64,000 nucleotides of DNA from Apiospora phragmitis. Taxonomy: Eukaryota; Ascomycota; Sordariomycetes; Amphisphaeriales; Apiosporaceae. The notes under the pieces are model-generated. The model did no database searches. It was not told where the DNA came from and was given only the letters and a program-made list of their open reading frames with translations. Of the stretch, positions 10,438-24,321 are shown piece after piece. Both the position numbers and the translations under genes were made by a program. How positions within the stretch are numbered: the first letter of the stretch is position 1; every line of letters begins with the position of its first letter. Location: positions 4,526,001-4,590,000 of the forward strand of contig JAQQWL010000002.1 in NCBI GenBank assembly GCA_038363925.1, read 5' to 3'.

Positions 10438-12406
10438 TCAATCCCATATCCAGCTCACAGCCCGAACCCAACCCGTCTGTTTGGGCTCCGGCATGTCCGG
10501 ATACAGGTCCACCTGTTCCAGCGCGGCCAGCAGCGGGATGCTATCCAGCGACACGACCTGGGTCTTCTTGAGAAACTTCCAGATGAGGTAGGCGCCGAGA
10601 ACCAACGGGATATCCCTTCATTGTGGGAGGCATCAGTTAGCAGTGATTGTGGATGTGGAGTGGGATAGCGAGAGACTCACAAATAGGATGAGACGAATTT
10701 GGCTGCGTCCCAGTTACCCTTGGTAAAGACAGTAAAGCCGCTGGTGAAGAGGATGAGGATACACATGACGAGCGCCACGCATGAACTGTAGACTGTGCGA
10801 CCAAAATATCAGTAATGTTACGTCAAGCAAAAAGGACCTCAATCAAAAAGGTCCCCAAGCAAAATACGTCAAGAATTATATAAGAACTCACAAGTCCACG
10901 AGTTATTCCATGGCAGCCGCGATGCGGATATGTTCTGCCTCCGCATGCTGAGCTTGAGCCGGATATGGTTCAGCAAGATGGTGCACCACGAAATGAGGAC
11001 GCCCGCCGCCGTGAGATCGACGAGCCACCAGAAGACGGCGAGCGCGCCGTTGGACAGCGACATGAAGCTGAGGAGCATGAAGAAGCTGAAAAGCCCGACA
11101 CAGACGTATGGCGTACCCCAGCTCGTCGTGCGCAAGAACACTTTGGGCGCCTGGTTCTTCAGGGCCAAGCCGTAGAGGACGCGCGTGCCCGAGAGCAGGC
11201 TCTGGTTCGACGCGGACCAGGCCGACGTGATGACGACGGCGTTGACGACGAACGGGATGGCGCGAATGCCGGCGGCCGACGCGGCGATGACGAAGGGGCT
11301 CTGCGCGGCGGTGCCGGACGCGTCGCCCAGCCGCTCGTCGCTGCTGGCCACGAGCATGCCCACGATGAGCACGGGCCAAGATATAAAAGATGACGATGCG
11401 GGCGAAGACGCGCTTGCAGGCGCGCGGGATGGCCCGGCGCGGGTTCTGCGCCTCGGCCGCGGCCATGGCGATGGACTCGACGCCCGCGAAGGAGAAGACG
11501 GCGCCCGTCATGACGCTCCAGTAGGCCAGGAACTTGCCCCAATCGCCCGAGGCGATGGGAGCAGCTCCACGAACGGGCCGGGGTTCTGTATATAAGTCAG
11601 CACGGGTGCAAGGGCCTCTACACACATATATTGATATGCATAACATGAAGAAGAAGAAGACATCATTTCACCTTCCAGTACCGGAACCCTATCCGTTCGG
11701 TTCCGGGTATCCCGCCGAGGTTTATTACCAACCCCAATATGATCAGAAAGACCACGAGCACGATCTTGATGAGAGCGAAGACGAACTCGATCTCGCCAAA
11801 GACGCGAATGAACGCAAACCCGACGGCCGCGGTCAACACGATGAACACGACGATCCAGACGGCCGGGCTGACCTCCTCGACGGGGTCGAACCAGTACGAG
11901 AACAGCACGCAGATAGCCGTGATCTCGGCCGGGATGCTCAGGATGTTGCCGTAGACCAAATTCCAGCCGATGGCGAACCCCAGGGCCGGGTCCACGAGGA
12001 ACTCGGCGTGGCGCACGAAAGCGCCCGTGACGGGCAGCAGCGCCGCCACCTCGCCGAGCGCGAACTGCACGGCGCACACGACGAGCCCGACGGTCGCGTA
12101 GGCCAGCAGGGCGCCCAGCGGGCCCGCGCCCTGCACAGCGCCGCCCAACCCCAAAAACAGGCCCGTGCCGATGGCGCCCGCGATGCCCAGCATGGACAGG
12201 TGGCGCTGCTCGAGGCCGCGGCGCAGGTCCTGGCCCTCGGCCGCCGTGACCAGATCGCCGTCATGGTCGGCGGTACTAGCGCCAGCGGCGGGCGGGAGGA
12301 GGCCACTCTCACCGCCGTCTTCGGCGTTGAGGTCCGCGATGGTGGGTGCGCTGAAGGTTCCATACACGGGTTTGCCAAGCGGGACCGACGGCGGCGAAGA
12401 AGCCAT
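10438..12406 (-). CDS. Amino-acid permease, YAT/APC family (four exons, frame-interrupted)
   Basis: This is a plasma-membrane proton-coupled amino-acid transporter with about 12 membrane spans. Inferred exons are 12406-11672, 11585-10892, 10792-10681 and 10615-10438, each bounded by GT-AG. N-terminal hallmarks are RRGLEQRHLSMLGIAGAIG and TGLFLGLGGAVQGAGP; later come AIGWNLVYGNILSIPAEIT, ERIGFRYWK joined to NPGPF, SVMTGAVFSFAGVESIAMAA, AEAQNPRRAIPRACKRVF, SNQSLLSGTRVLYGLA and the C-terminal SYLDIPLVLGAYLIWKF. The ATG at 12406 begins MASSPPSVP; an in-frame ATG at 12547 would add an unlikely leader. Two breaks lie in exon 2. At 11567-11568 CC should be CCC, restoring PFVGAAPIASGDWGKFL. At 11373-11375 GGG should be GG, restoring IFYILAVLIVGMLV. 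Repaired exons sum to 1719 nt, 572 aa, normal for the family. Substrate is not assignable. Confidence 0.87.
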
Positions 12407-13320
12407 GGCGAATCTAGGCTTTTTGCTTGTGGCTGCGCAACAAACCTTCTCTTCCTCTAGCACACACCAGGGGACTCGCGACTCGCTAGACGACGAGAGT
12501 CTTGGGTGATGGACTAAGCCAAGCCAAGCCTTTTTGGAAGAGGACAATCGGCCAAATCCTCTGATAAGAAAGCCTTGATAAAACGATCAGCTCTAGGCAT
12601 CCATTGTATACCTAATACGCCGACTCTATAGGTACTCTACGATAGTCAGATCGTGTCAATTAACTCAAACGGGGAAAGAAAGAAAAAACCTTGCTTACCT
12701 CGCTGTAGGGTCCTTGAGCAAGTTGGTATTTGCTTATCGCCCAGGTGAGTCTCGATGGTGTGATTACACCGCTAGTGGGGCCGGACACAGCAGGGAAACC
12801 AATCGCCGCGCCCTCTACGGAGATCTACGGAGATGAGGCCCCCCCCCGGAACTTACCATGGGGGTGTCACTGACAGCAAGACAAGGCATATCAATAGTCT
12901 CCTTCGTTTTCAAGGCATATTCTCTATTTCTGGTCAAGCTCTCCTGCCAGTACAACACGACTAAACGATGCCTTCAGTGCGGCGGCTGCTTGCTGCACTT
13001 CAGACAGAGAGAGAGAGAGAGAGAGAACTACTAAACCCACGTTCAAGCGCCAGTACATCTGCTTCTAGCACTGGGCAATGGACAAAAGGCCTTCCCAAAA
13101 ATTCCCCTTTAACAAGAATATCTTCTGCGCTCGCTACCCCGCCGGCTCCTATCTGGGTATTGTACGCACGTGTGTGCAGCCCCATGGAACTTTCCTGCTT
13201 CAGATCTTGGTCTCCTCTGAAGCCCCTTATCATACTACACTCGTACACACATAAATCCTTGCATAACCGAAACGCCCCCTTCAGGAAACCACGACTGATC
13301 CGACTGTCAACTCAACAACA
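12407..13320. other. Intergenic region with a GA microsatellite
   Basis: 5' flank of the permease gene and 3' flank of the chromodomain gene. It holds a C9 run at about 12839-12847 and a (GA)10 run at 13006-13026. No gene is supported. Confidence 0.4.
13006..13026. repeat. (GA)n microsatellite
   Basis: An uninterrupted GA dinucleotide run of about 10 units between two - strand genes. Confidence 0.9.
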
Positions 13321-16300
13321 TCAGGACCTTCCCATGATATCCTCGAGTGCCTTGTCCCAACTGTCAACGTTTATGTAGTTGTAACTGCGACCCTCCTCCT
13401 TGAGAGCATGGTACCACCCCAGTGTCGGCTGGTATTGGTAGTCCAAGCTTTCAGTCCTTGGGTCAACCCTGCGCGCTTGTAGGGCTGCGTCGTAGAGTAG
13501 ATTGCGGCAGTTTGACTGTCCCTGCTTATCTCCCTGCGGTGCATGGATTATCATCCGCTCTGGCTGATCCATGTCACCCACCGCCTTGGGAAATTCATCT
13601 GTCTCCTCTCTTCTGCTGTCTGCTGATCCCGTCCAGGGGTTGTACACGTCTTCCCGCGTGCGTTTCCAGCCACTGCTGGCCAGCATAACGTGGAAGGGGG
13701 GTAGAAAGCCATATGCATTCTTGATCAGAAAGTCGGCTGCATGACAAGTGACATCGATGGGGTAAGGTGGGTCCGGCGTGGGTGGGAGCGGAAAATCGCC
13801 AAGCCAGACTTTGCCGAGATAGTGCTCCGGAAATCGTTTGGGTGCTTCCTCTCGTACGAAATCTATCAATCGCCTTTGCATGGGCAGGAGAGCAGGTCCG
13901 CTTGATGACGACCCACGTGATCGCTCCGTAAAAGCGCAATCCCAGAGGAAGAGCTCCATCTCCTTGTATGGCTTGTCGAAATAATGCGGGTTGACTGGAC
14001 GATATATTGCGATCCACGGATGTCGACCAGTACCTGCAGCGTTCTCTGAGCCGGTCCAGTCGCTATCTATCGTATAGAATAGACCCATCAGAGTATTGAC
14101 GCCCTTCCAGAATCTGGGTATCGAGTAAAACCAGTTTGTGAAGGTGGCATACTCGCACCTCGGATCTTCAAAGGCATCTGCCATTTTCACGTCTAGCCAC
14201 GAGACCGGGTCGAAATAAAACTTGATCCAGGAATTCTTAATAGCGCTGTTTACAAGCGAGATCCAAGATTTTATCTCAGCTGCTCGGTCGCTGGCGAATA
14301 TTGTGCTTTGGAAGACGTATGGTGCTATCGATTCGTCAGACGAACTTGCCAAATTTTGCTGTGCGCGAAGGAAGCGAGCAAAAGCTACATCAGGATCACC
14401 GACTGTGTTGGGCGCATAGTTGGGGATCTGGACTGTTCTGCGAGCTTTCGAAATGCCTCTAGCCCTCGAACCGACAACGTAGAACTTCCTGTAGCTGGTA
14501 AGGCGTGTCGTTGACCACCAGGCGAACCAGTTGACAAGGCTCTGTTCGTCATTAGGGTCGATGTATTCGCTGGCCCACACTGTCTTGCAAATGTCCTCCG
14601 GAACCTCTTCCAGAGCGAACTCTGTAACATTGCTAACATTCACAATGTCGCATGCCAACTCCCAAGCGCGCAATCGATCCTTAAGATCGTCTCGTAACAG
14701 TCCTTTTGCGGCGAGTTTGTTGTCAAGATACAAGTCGCTCGACTGCGTGCGCTTGAGCTGGTCTGCTTCTCGAGCTTTATCCACGATCAGCCCCCGTAAG
14801 TAATCGGGGAAATTAGCGCAGCCCACAAGAATGTATGGTGCAGCTCTGCTGTTTTCCTTGAACCACGCCAAGAGCTTACAAAGCTCCGCAGGCTCAGAAA
14901 CGGCGAAGCTCGGGGTGATCAAGATTGCGCAGCCATAAGGAAAGAGGGGTGTCAGTTTTAGACATGGTAGTGGCATAGCAGGATCCTTTTCAAGTGCTCT
15001 CTGAACTGCCCAAGAACTTAACGCAGATTCATGCCCGGATGAAGCCAGATGCCAAAGGTTGTGACCGCTGTAGTTAAGCGAATCCCATAACCTAGGAATT
15101 TTCCTTATACTTTTCATAACAGAGTCGTGAAGTATCACAGTGCCATCTTTGTTCCCTTCTTGAGTAAACTTGGTCCAACTCCCTTCCCAGCTAGTGGTGA
15201 AGATGCGGCACCCCGGCACTAAGCTTCGTAGCCAGAGTGCCACCATCTGAAAGACAAATCTCTCCGACTCATGGTGGATAAGGTAGTAGTCTGGTTTTTT
15301 CCGTAAAGCTTCAGGGTCGACGTCTATGAGTTCATTCATCACCTTCAGGCACACATCAGCATCCGCACTTCCTGGGCCAGAATGGGGTTCGTCCGATGAG
15401 ACCAGTGGGCGATACAGTCCCAAATCAATAGGTTTTGAAGGTTGGAATACGACGTGATTCAAAGACGTTGGTGATGGGCTTGTTGGTTCCGCCAGACCTG
15501 CCCAAGCATCACAATGGCTTGGATAGATGAGGATTGAGTATTCTTTCCGGGCCAGATAGAAGGCTGCTTGAGTGCGACGAAGGTTCTTGCCTACCGCCTC
15601 CAGTGCTGGCATGTTCTCTGGTTCTGGGCAATCCACTATGCCACTGGCTAGCTTTTTATGAGCATCATAGAATGTTTCATTCCCAGGTGTACCGAAGAAG
15701 TCGTCTGCTACACAGACTGTGAGAAACTGCAGTGTTGTGTCATCCATGAACGGCTTCAACCATGGAAGGTGGGCTCTTGTGATGCCATTAAGTAGAATCC
15801 GAATGCGACGAGATCCTTCAGGCCCGAAGGAAGCTGTCTTTGCCACGGACTGCTTGCCGGATCGCTCTTGATATGCTGCTAGAGATAGCTTCTTCTTCGG
15901 CGCTTTGGTGGTATCACGGGCGGGGATGGCAGATTCGGGTGCTGTCAACGGGCTTTCCATCTCTGCTGGCTCTTCGGAAATCGGATCTTCCGTAAAGCGT
16001 ACCGACTTTCGAGGCTTTTTCGTCACATGTGGTGGCGCTTCTGGTGAGTGACTTCTGGTAGTATGACTGGGCAGCATATCATTCACCGTAGTCTTGCTGG
16101 GCGGCTGGTCTGCCGGTACCGCGGCAGCAGCCGGCTGCTTGGGTTTGTCGTCCGTTATAAAGAAGTTTGCTGGAATGGCAGAGGCGTTCAACGGAGCACT
16201 GTCATTCAGTTCTTGACCCTTCTTTCTTGCTGCATTCCTTTTGCGATGACTGGTGAACAGTCTGGGCTCCTTGCTGCTGTCCATCATAGACTCTTTCAGG

Positions 16301-17469
16301 CTTGACCGACGTTTTCTTAGCTTTGGTAGTTTGGCGGCAGGTGGTATAGCTGGGGGTCGTGCCGTCCGGGTTGCCTGGAACTTCTTGGCTAATGTTGATG
16401 AGGAGGAGGGTGCCACGATCGTAGTCTTGGCAATGGGTGGTCGAGGCTTGGTCTGAGTTTTATCACTGATGCTTGGTTTTTTGGTTGTTCTAGACTGGGC
16501 AGAGTCTTTGTTTCCAACGCTTGGTTTCCTTGCTTCCCCTGACGGAGTAAGATCTTTGCCACTAATGCTCGTTTTCCTGGCTGTGCCCCGATAGCCCGCC
16601 ATCTGTGATGAACCGCCTGAGGCTTGTCTGGCTGGGTCGGGGAGCGATCCAGTGGATTGACGGCGCGTCGAGTCTTTACTTAAATTGCCAGTTGCGACCG
16701 TCGAAGTCGGCATACCCTTGAAGACCTTCTGTTTTATGGGTTTAGATACTCCAACCTTGTCAGTATCTCCAGGCTCATTTCGTTGAGCTTCATTGCCTCA
16801 TCGCTCGATACTGGGCTATCCCTACTAAGAATAGACGCAGATGAGCCATCTACGGAATCCTCAGCAAACGGTGCAGTGAGTTGTTGACCGAGTCTTCGCC
16901 GCTTTGCGTTTCGTCTCAGATGTCTGGCATTATGGGCTTCAATAGCATCCGTTATTGCGTTTTCATAATCGTTGATATCAAATTGACGGCGTTCGCCACG
17001 AGAGATCTCATCCTTCTGCTCCTTCCATTGCTCGAGAAGCCCTTCTGATATTAATAGATTCTTGACTGGCTCCCATGTACATGCATCTAAAGGAAAGCCT
17101 ACACGTTTGAAGTCTTAGCATTTTCGTCCAAAGTCGCCAACCAAAGGGGCTCTGGGGTGCCATAGATGCTTTGACTGTGCGGGTACCTGCAGTATAGGTG
17201 CGCAAGCTACATGAGTAGCTTTGGGTCATTCTAACCAAGGCATTGATGTTTGTATCTGGCTTACCTTCCCATTTGATCAAATATTCCATCTCGCCATCAT
17301 GACCTGAGCCCTCCATCTTGCGCTCGTAGAGAACGCAGTCGACAGTCCATAATCCGCCATCATCGTCGTTCTCTGCGACGGTAGAGGTGAGGGAAATGTC
17401 GTCATCATCTCTTTGGTCGTTTTCTTTGTCGAAGAGTGATGACGGGCCACCGTGCTGTAGGGTCGCCAT
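13321..17469 (-). CDS. Large chromodomain protein, candidate heterochromatin factor (two exons, frame-interrupted)
   Basis: An N-terminal chromodomain begins about residue 40 (LWTVDCVLYERK) and continues EMEYLIKWEG across an intron (17264-17099, GTAAGC...GTAG) into FPLDACTWEP. It retains the methyl-lysine cage as W-W-F. Exons are 17469-17265 and 17098-13321. A basic, Ser/Pro-rich linker follows (KRRRLGQQL, KLRKRRSSLKESM, KKPRKSVRFTEDP). The C-terminal two thirds are globular and mostly uncharacterised to me (RRIRILLNGITRAHLPWL, FLTVCVADDFFGTPGNE, FKENSRAAPYILVGCANFPD). One break at 16785 has a single G where GG restores AMKLQRNEPGDTDKV. The repaired length is 1327 aa. The chromodomain with a long unknown C-terminus suggests a silencing scaffold of the CDP-2/Chp1 kind, a guess from architecture only. 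Neurospora CDP-2 works with HDA-1, and an HDA1 gene lies 9 kb away here. Confidence 0.8.
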
Positions 17470-20072
17470 CTTCCTTTAAGCATTAGAAGGTGGTCTATCA
17501 TGAACAGCGACGGGGAGAAAACGTTTCCAGGTCGGAACCTGAAAGGTTTCTTCAAGCAATGTGCTGTTCAAGGAAGCGTGGGACCAGCAGGACTTCAACG
17601 GCCACCACGCTTGTAACGCGCAGGCTGTAAGCCTTGGGCAGAATAAAGGCCCCAACAACTTGTATAGGTAGTAGGTAGCAGTTATTTCTACCTTGACTGA
17701 TCATACAACTAGCGTACCAGGCCAGGCCTCCACCTGTTCATAGGACAGTGTCGGTAACACAGAAGCCCCCGAAGTACCCCACCTGCTTGCAGTAGGGTCT
17801 ATACGTCAATGTTGTGCGATAATGGTGAATAATACGTTGCAAGGGGATGATAAATGGTGTTGAGAAAGAAGGGCGTTCCCATGGGGACTGGATGTCGAAG
17901 TTGTTGGTGTCCCCTCTTCACTGACTTTGATGCGAAATGGTTCAGTGGTGTAGGCTACTACTGGGCCTTATAGTAAGACCTCAGTACACCGGGTGTTGTT
18001 TCCCACCTGGGCAGTACCTGAAAAGTCGCTTGTCCAGTCCTGCACCGTTGTTTTGGACAATGGCACCAACATGCATCCGGTTACCCCAGAGAAGCCCACG
18101 ATTTCTATCGATGAAAGGGAAAGAGGTTTGGTCAGTCAGCACCGTGACGCGTTCATACAGCTACACGTGTCGGGTTCTCGATGTAAAAGGCGAGACTTTG
18201 CATCAATCGATGAAACAATCGTCCAACTCCCCACAAAGATGGCGAATTGACCAGGAAGTGCAAAGAGAAGGGAGAGTGAGTTGCAGGTAATATACACTGT
18301 GATGCTATGGTGAGAGGAGCAGATGTTATTAGTAAGAAATTCTAGGTAGGCTTGGTAGGTCCCCCATTGAATTCATTACCTAAGGTGAATGAACTCGTCT
18401 TTTATAATAACCGCATACCATTAACTTCTCAAAATAATTACTAGTATTATAATAATATACAGTGTATATATTTCGAATAGACCTGCTTGCCATGAATATT
18501 ATACCTAACCTTCTTACCCTTACTGCTGGCACAGAAGCCCATCACAATGGCCGTTTCCTTACATCTTCACAAGGAGGGAGCATGGAATTGCACGTGATCT
18601 GTATGCAGTGATGGCCCGTGGGGGAAAAGCCAGAGAGCACGGCCAAGTTCTCCATAGACATCCAGCTGCTCATCCACTGAATCAACATCAGATATGTCGC
18701 TACTATTCACAGCCTTTGGAGACGGAAGGCAATGCTAGATATTTATATGTGAACGCGGCCTCCTCTCTTTGTTAGCTAATGGATCATAATTAGTCAGTGG
18801 CCTTTATTCTCGAAGCGACTGCGATGAATTATCCATGTCTGATGGTAGTGAGAGAGGTCAATGGAATCCACACTCGATGATTTGCTTGCAGCCGCACCAC
18901 CTGCCTTGCTTTGAAACACCCCCGAAGTAGGAAGAGACAGCGATCAATGGCCTCGTAATTTTCCGGGTCTTTGAATTAAGCTTCACCGCATATGTGTTGT
19001 CGTCCTTGATATAGGGGCTGAAGTCTGGCTTCTGCTTCTGTTTACTTCACCCGTCAGAAGCAGGTACCTACTTTTAGCGTATGATGCACGTTAGATAGTG
19101 GACCACCTGCCCCAAAGAAATATTGCTTCAGTGTTGACGTGTAAGCAAAGCAGATTGTAAGTGCCCCTCACCTGTAGCCAATGCGCAATGCAATTAGATG
19201 CTTTCCAGGGAGTAGGTACATGCAAGCGTCCATGATCATGTACAAGTACCAGAGTGCATGGTGATCTTTCATGATGCATCACTGACTTGTTGTCTGTTAA
19301 GTTCAAATAGTCAAGGTAATTATGGACAAGTGAATCACGATTACGAGTGAGGTAGGTAGGCAGGTATGTATGTAGGTAATGAATCGCTTTGACAATAGAT
19401 TCAAATAGTAGGGAGGGGAAAGTGATATGGGTGGGATATGACTCCAGGTGGTGCTCTGTGTGCCCACGCTGGCTGGCTACATGGACGTATGTGCATTCAG
19501 GAACTTAACCTACACTGACTTGATGTACATAACACTGATTTGGTTGCTTGGGATAGCCAGCACCTTGCAGCCAATTCAAAATTGATCGGTTGACCGATTG
19601 ATTGATCCTGCCAACGAACCCCTTTGAGTTAGTTGCTACATAATACTGCATCCAAGGTTGACTGTTCTGATCTGTTTCTTTATTACCACCTGCCTGCCAC
19701 CACTAACCAACAAACGGCTGCCTTGCTTGGCAACCACTGCTTCTCTGCTGTCTACCTCGATTACTTAATGAGTACGTACACTACCACCACTGCTTTGCTC
19801 CCTCTCTACTGCTGCTCGACCCAACCTGCTCGACCCAACCTGCTTAGCGACAACCAACCTTGGCCTAGACGCATTTGTTGATTGAATGGTAGACTGAACG
19901 ACGACTACCGCTCCGGACACCACACCCCCAAACCAAACCGCGACCCGCATATTCATTCAATATCCCCGGTCCCCTAAGAGAACGTCACCGCAATCTACTC
20001 CCACTTCCACTCCCACTTCCTCATTCTCAACAACGGTACCAGAACTGCAATATTGACAGCTGATCGCCCATC
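17470..20072. other. 2.6 kb intergenic region between divergent genes
   Basis: This is the shared upstream space of the chromodomain gene (-) and the Rab11 gene (+). An AT-rich island lies at about 18365-18485. GTAGGTA-type repeats occur at 19349-19377. A pyrimidine-rich leader precedes the Rab11 start and contains an imperfect direct repeat of CTGCTCGACCCAAC near 19810-19840. No conserved ORF is visible. Confidence 0.45.
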
Positions 20073-21075
<1,003 letters not shown>

Positions 21076-22022
21076 GATTCTGTGTGGACCGTATCTCGTA
21101 ATGTCCCTGGGATGCTATGGTCATAGGATTGGTATGATGATAATGGCGTCGCATATGTCCGGGATGCTTTATGGCAGGCACGAAGCAAAGGGGTCAGGAA
21201 TTGATTTTGTTACTTTCCTCCTGTAGAAGCAAGGCTGGAGCTTTCCCGTTTTCTTAAGTAATTAATCTGCTTGCTGAGTTCACGAGCTGACATGAAGAGA
21301 CGTTCATTATGCACCTGCATATCGTCTCTACCCAGTGAACGAGCGGTACCTAGTGTCTACAGAACAGCTCTACGCTTCAAAGCTCCAACAAGGGCTTGCA
21401 AGTTTATAGTTTTGTTGATCAACAATACCAGGTAGGTAGTTGAAGTTGGTAACTTTGAATCTACATGAGTAGCTTACAGCAGTCCAAGTTTACCTACCTA
21501 ATCTTTGCAAATATGTCTATTCCACAATGCATCTTCTGGAGATATGATACTCATATTACCCCAAAAACAAGGTAAACCCGACCTGTATGTAAACCAGACC
21601 GTCAAAGCCAACACGAGTTCAATTTTGCTGCGTCCCTTTTCTTTACCTGCAGATAGGAGGATGTTCCCAAGCAGTGGATATTTGGGCATCGTAGCCCCGC
21701 ACTGCTACACCACACCGCCACTACCACCCACTTAGGTACTTGTGCAGCAGGGGAGCCACATTTCTGATAATCTTATCCTTATCCTTATCGCCAGAAAAAA
21801 AGTTCCAGGCGCGCATTGGAACCTCTCAGGTAGTACTGCAATTTTTGGTTGCGCGCATGGGACTTGCGACTGCTATTCTCACTTCAGCACCACCATCACA
21901 TTTATTCTTCGAACAAGAAGATCTCATCGACAATACTGAGATTGAGTCGCAACGAAAGACTCTCTTGCAAATCACTACTGGATCGTCAATTTCGGAATTG
22001 CCTCGAAAACGAAGGGGAAATC
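21076..22022. other. Intergenic region, BRX1 promoter side
   Basis: 3' flank of the Rab11 gene, with TAGGTAGTT and TACCTACCTA elements at 21431-21500, and 5' flank of BRX1. No other gene is supported. Confidence 0.4.
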
Positions 22023-23344
22023 ATGGGTGGAGCGTACAAGTCACTGAACGGCAGCGAGAAGGCCGATTCGGCCTCTGCCAATGGAGCTCGCAAGCAGAAG
22101 AGCCGCGTGCTCATCGTGCCCAGTCGTGGAGTAACCTATCGGTAAGCGCACATGGACGCATGAGCTGGGGATTGCTACAATAGCTAGGGTACTGACAGCG
22201 AGGAATTGTTGTAGGCACCGTCATTTCATTAATGACGTTTCGTCAATGCTTCCACATGGCCGCAAGGATGTCAAGTTTGATAGCAAGTCGAAGCTCTACC
22301 GTAAGGCACACCCACAAGCTCCGGGCTGCATTGCATGATATATGGAACTGAAATTGGCTTAACAGAACTTTGTGAGTTGGCTGAGATGTCAAACTGCAAC
22401 AACCTGCTCTATTTCGAGGCGCGCAAAGGTCAGGATCTTGTAAGTCAAACAACCCACAACCTCGCGGCCAGCACATTCTGACTGACAACATAGTACATGT
22501 GGTTGTCCCGTGTCCCCAACGGGCCTACTGTGAAGATGTAAGCGACTTTCGGGCTCTATTCCTTCCTGTTCCAGTCGTTATTCTTCGTTACTCCAGTGTC
22601 TTAGGGTGGTGGACTCACCGTTCATTCGAAGAATTGCCTTGGTCCCCTCCTAAGACATTGTGTTTATTCCAAAAAGAGCAATACTAACGGTTGGCAGGCA
22701 CTGCCAGAATCTGCACACCATGGAAGAGCTGCATTTTGTCGGCAACTGCTTGAAGGGATCCAGGCCTGTTCTGTCATTCGATGCTGCATTCGACAAGGAA
22801 CCTCATCTCAAAGTCATCAAGCAACTTTTCCTGCAGACTTTTGGAGTTCCCGAGGGTGCCAGAAAGAGCAAGCCTTTCATTGATCATGTTATGGCGTTTA
22901 CCATTGCGGATGGCAAGATCTGGCTCAGAGTTTACCAGATAAACGAAACCGAAAAGGCCAAGGCGGGAGAAGATGGCGAGACAGAGAAGACATATTCCAA
23001 GAACCGAACCAAGGAGACAGATATTAACCTTGTTGAGATCGGGCCTCGCGCTGTTTTCACGATAATCATGATGTGAGTCTGGCTCTACAAGCCCAAGTTG
23101 ATGAGCTAACAAACTTGGCAGGCAGGAAGGTTCCTTTGGCGGCCCGATTATCTACGAGAACAAGGAATTCATCTCACCTAACCAGGTCAGATCCGATCTA
23201 CGGAGGCAGCAAGCGGGCAAGCACAATGCTAGGTCTGAGCAGTTTGTGGAGAGGCTGGCTAAGAAGGGTGACCTGGGCCTACGAACGCATGGAGGCAAGA
23301 AGATGCCTAAAGATGCTCTGGACTCCAGAGAACTATTTGCCTAA
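22023..23344 (+). CDS. BRX1: Ribosome biogenesis protein BRX1 (Brix domain)
   Basis: Brx1 is a nucleolar factor needed for 60S subunit assembly. Six exons are inferred: 22023-22141, 22215-22300, 22366-22439, 22494-22537, 22698-23072 and 23122-23344. They total 921 nt, 306 aa, with matching phases. After a short N-terminus (MGGAYKSLNGSEKADSA) comes the Brix domain: SRVLIVPSRGVTYRHRHFI, LPHGRKDVKFDSKSKL, CELAEMSNCNNLLYFEARK, YMWLSRVPNGPTVKMHCQN, LHTMEELHFVGNCLKGSRP, VLSFDAAFDKEPHLKVIKQL and DHVMAFTIADGKIWLRVYQI. The domain ends with LVEIGPRAVFTIIMM joined to QEGSFGGPIIYENKEFISP. The basic tail reads HGGKKMPKDALDSRELFA. No frame break is present, so the local consensus appears sound here. Confidence 0.95.
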
Positions 23345-24321
23345 AAGATTACACAAGTGGAAATGGCGTTTGGCGTTTAGGCAGGGGTTCGTGTGTTGCC
23401 TGTCACAAATGTATATTCGATGTCTGCAGATGGATACCTCAGGACTATGCAAGTGCCTTGAATTAGTGCCCAGAATGTTACTTGTTATTTACCTCGAGCC
23501 ACCTCGCTCCACGTCTACTTTCTCCACGATGTCCGGGCATTAAAATAGGTCTTGATCATTGAGCAAACCACCGAGAATGTTGTTTTGACACTACCTTCCA
23601 GCAGACTGATTGATAGCTGGAGCGCTTAGGCCATGTCACCCAAGAAGCCAAGTTGTAAGGCACCGGCGAATGGGTGCTAAATTGTTCCGGCAGGTGAACG
23701 TCACTCCCGCCGAGGTCCCGACCACTAGGTACAAGTCGCGTGACTCAACCTGGTCGCGTCTTGTCTCTGGCTTCCTTCTTCTCCCCTCAACCACAGAACC
23801 ATGGCAACACAAGACCCAACAAGTGCTTCAATGGCACTTATAACTTCCGAGCCGGATATGTCTTTGTGTATTGGCAACACTTACTTAGATAGCCCCAACG
23901 GAGGGGTGATTATTGATTGAGTCCTCCGGTGCTGAAGCCCCTTGGTCGACTGTGGCTTTCGCGACTTAGCAGTGCTCAACTCTGCTTTCGAACTGCAATC
24001 CATTCGACCCGAGGAGTACGATATCTCTCACAACTCACTTGAGACTCCAGTCTTCTCTTTGTACAGGGTGCCTAGCTCAGGCTCTGACTTGGGCCCGAGA
24101 GAAGTGAGTGACGCTCAGCAGACACCACTGGCTGAGCAAGTGTGGTCTGTAACATTCTTTGAGGGTGTCAGTCTCATCGGTGCATGAGACAAGAGTTCAG
24201 TATATCAACGAACTGCAATCATTATATTTCGTAGGTAGATTCTGTTGCCACAGTCCTCATTAGCATCCAGGCATCTAATAATTATCCAGCCAGAATTGCC
24301 CACATTGGAGAGACTGCTACT
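23345..24321. other. Intergenic region, no gene seen
   Basis: An 81-codon ORF at 23942-24187 is the longest, but it has no motif and no partner exon. I treat the stretch as the 3' flank of BRX1 and the 5' flank of the F-box-like gene. Confidence 0.4.

Noticed and set aside
11534..12460. 308-codon + strand ORF within the permease locus
   Set aside because: A charged low-complexity shadow of the membrane-protein gene on the other strand.
17937..18290. 117-codon + strand ORF with a faint actin-like phrase (VVLDNGTNMHPV) in the next frame
   Set aside because: The similarity is a few residues only, and no other actin motif or splice structure is present.
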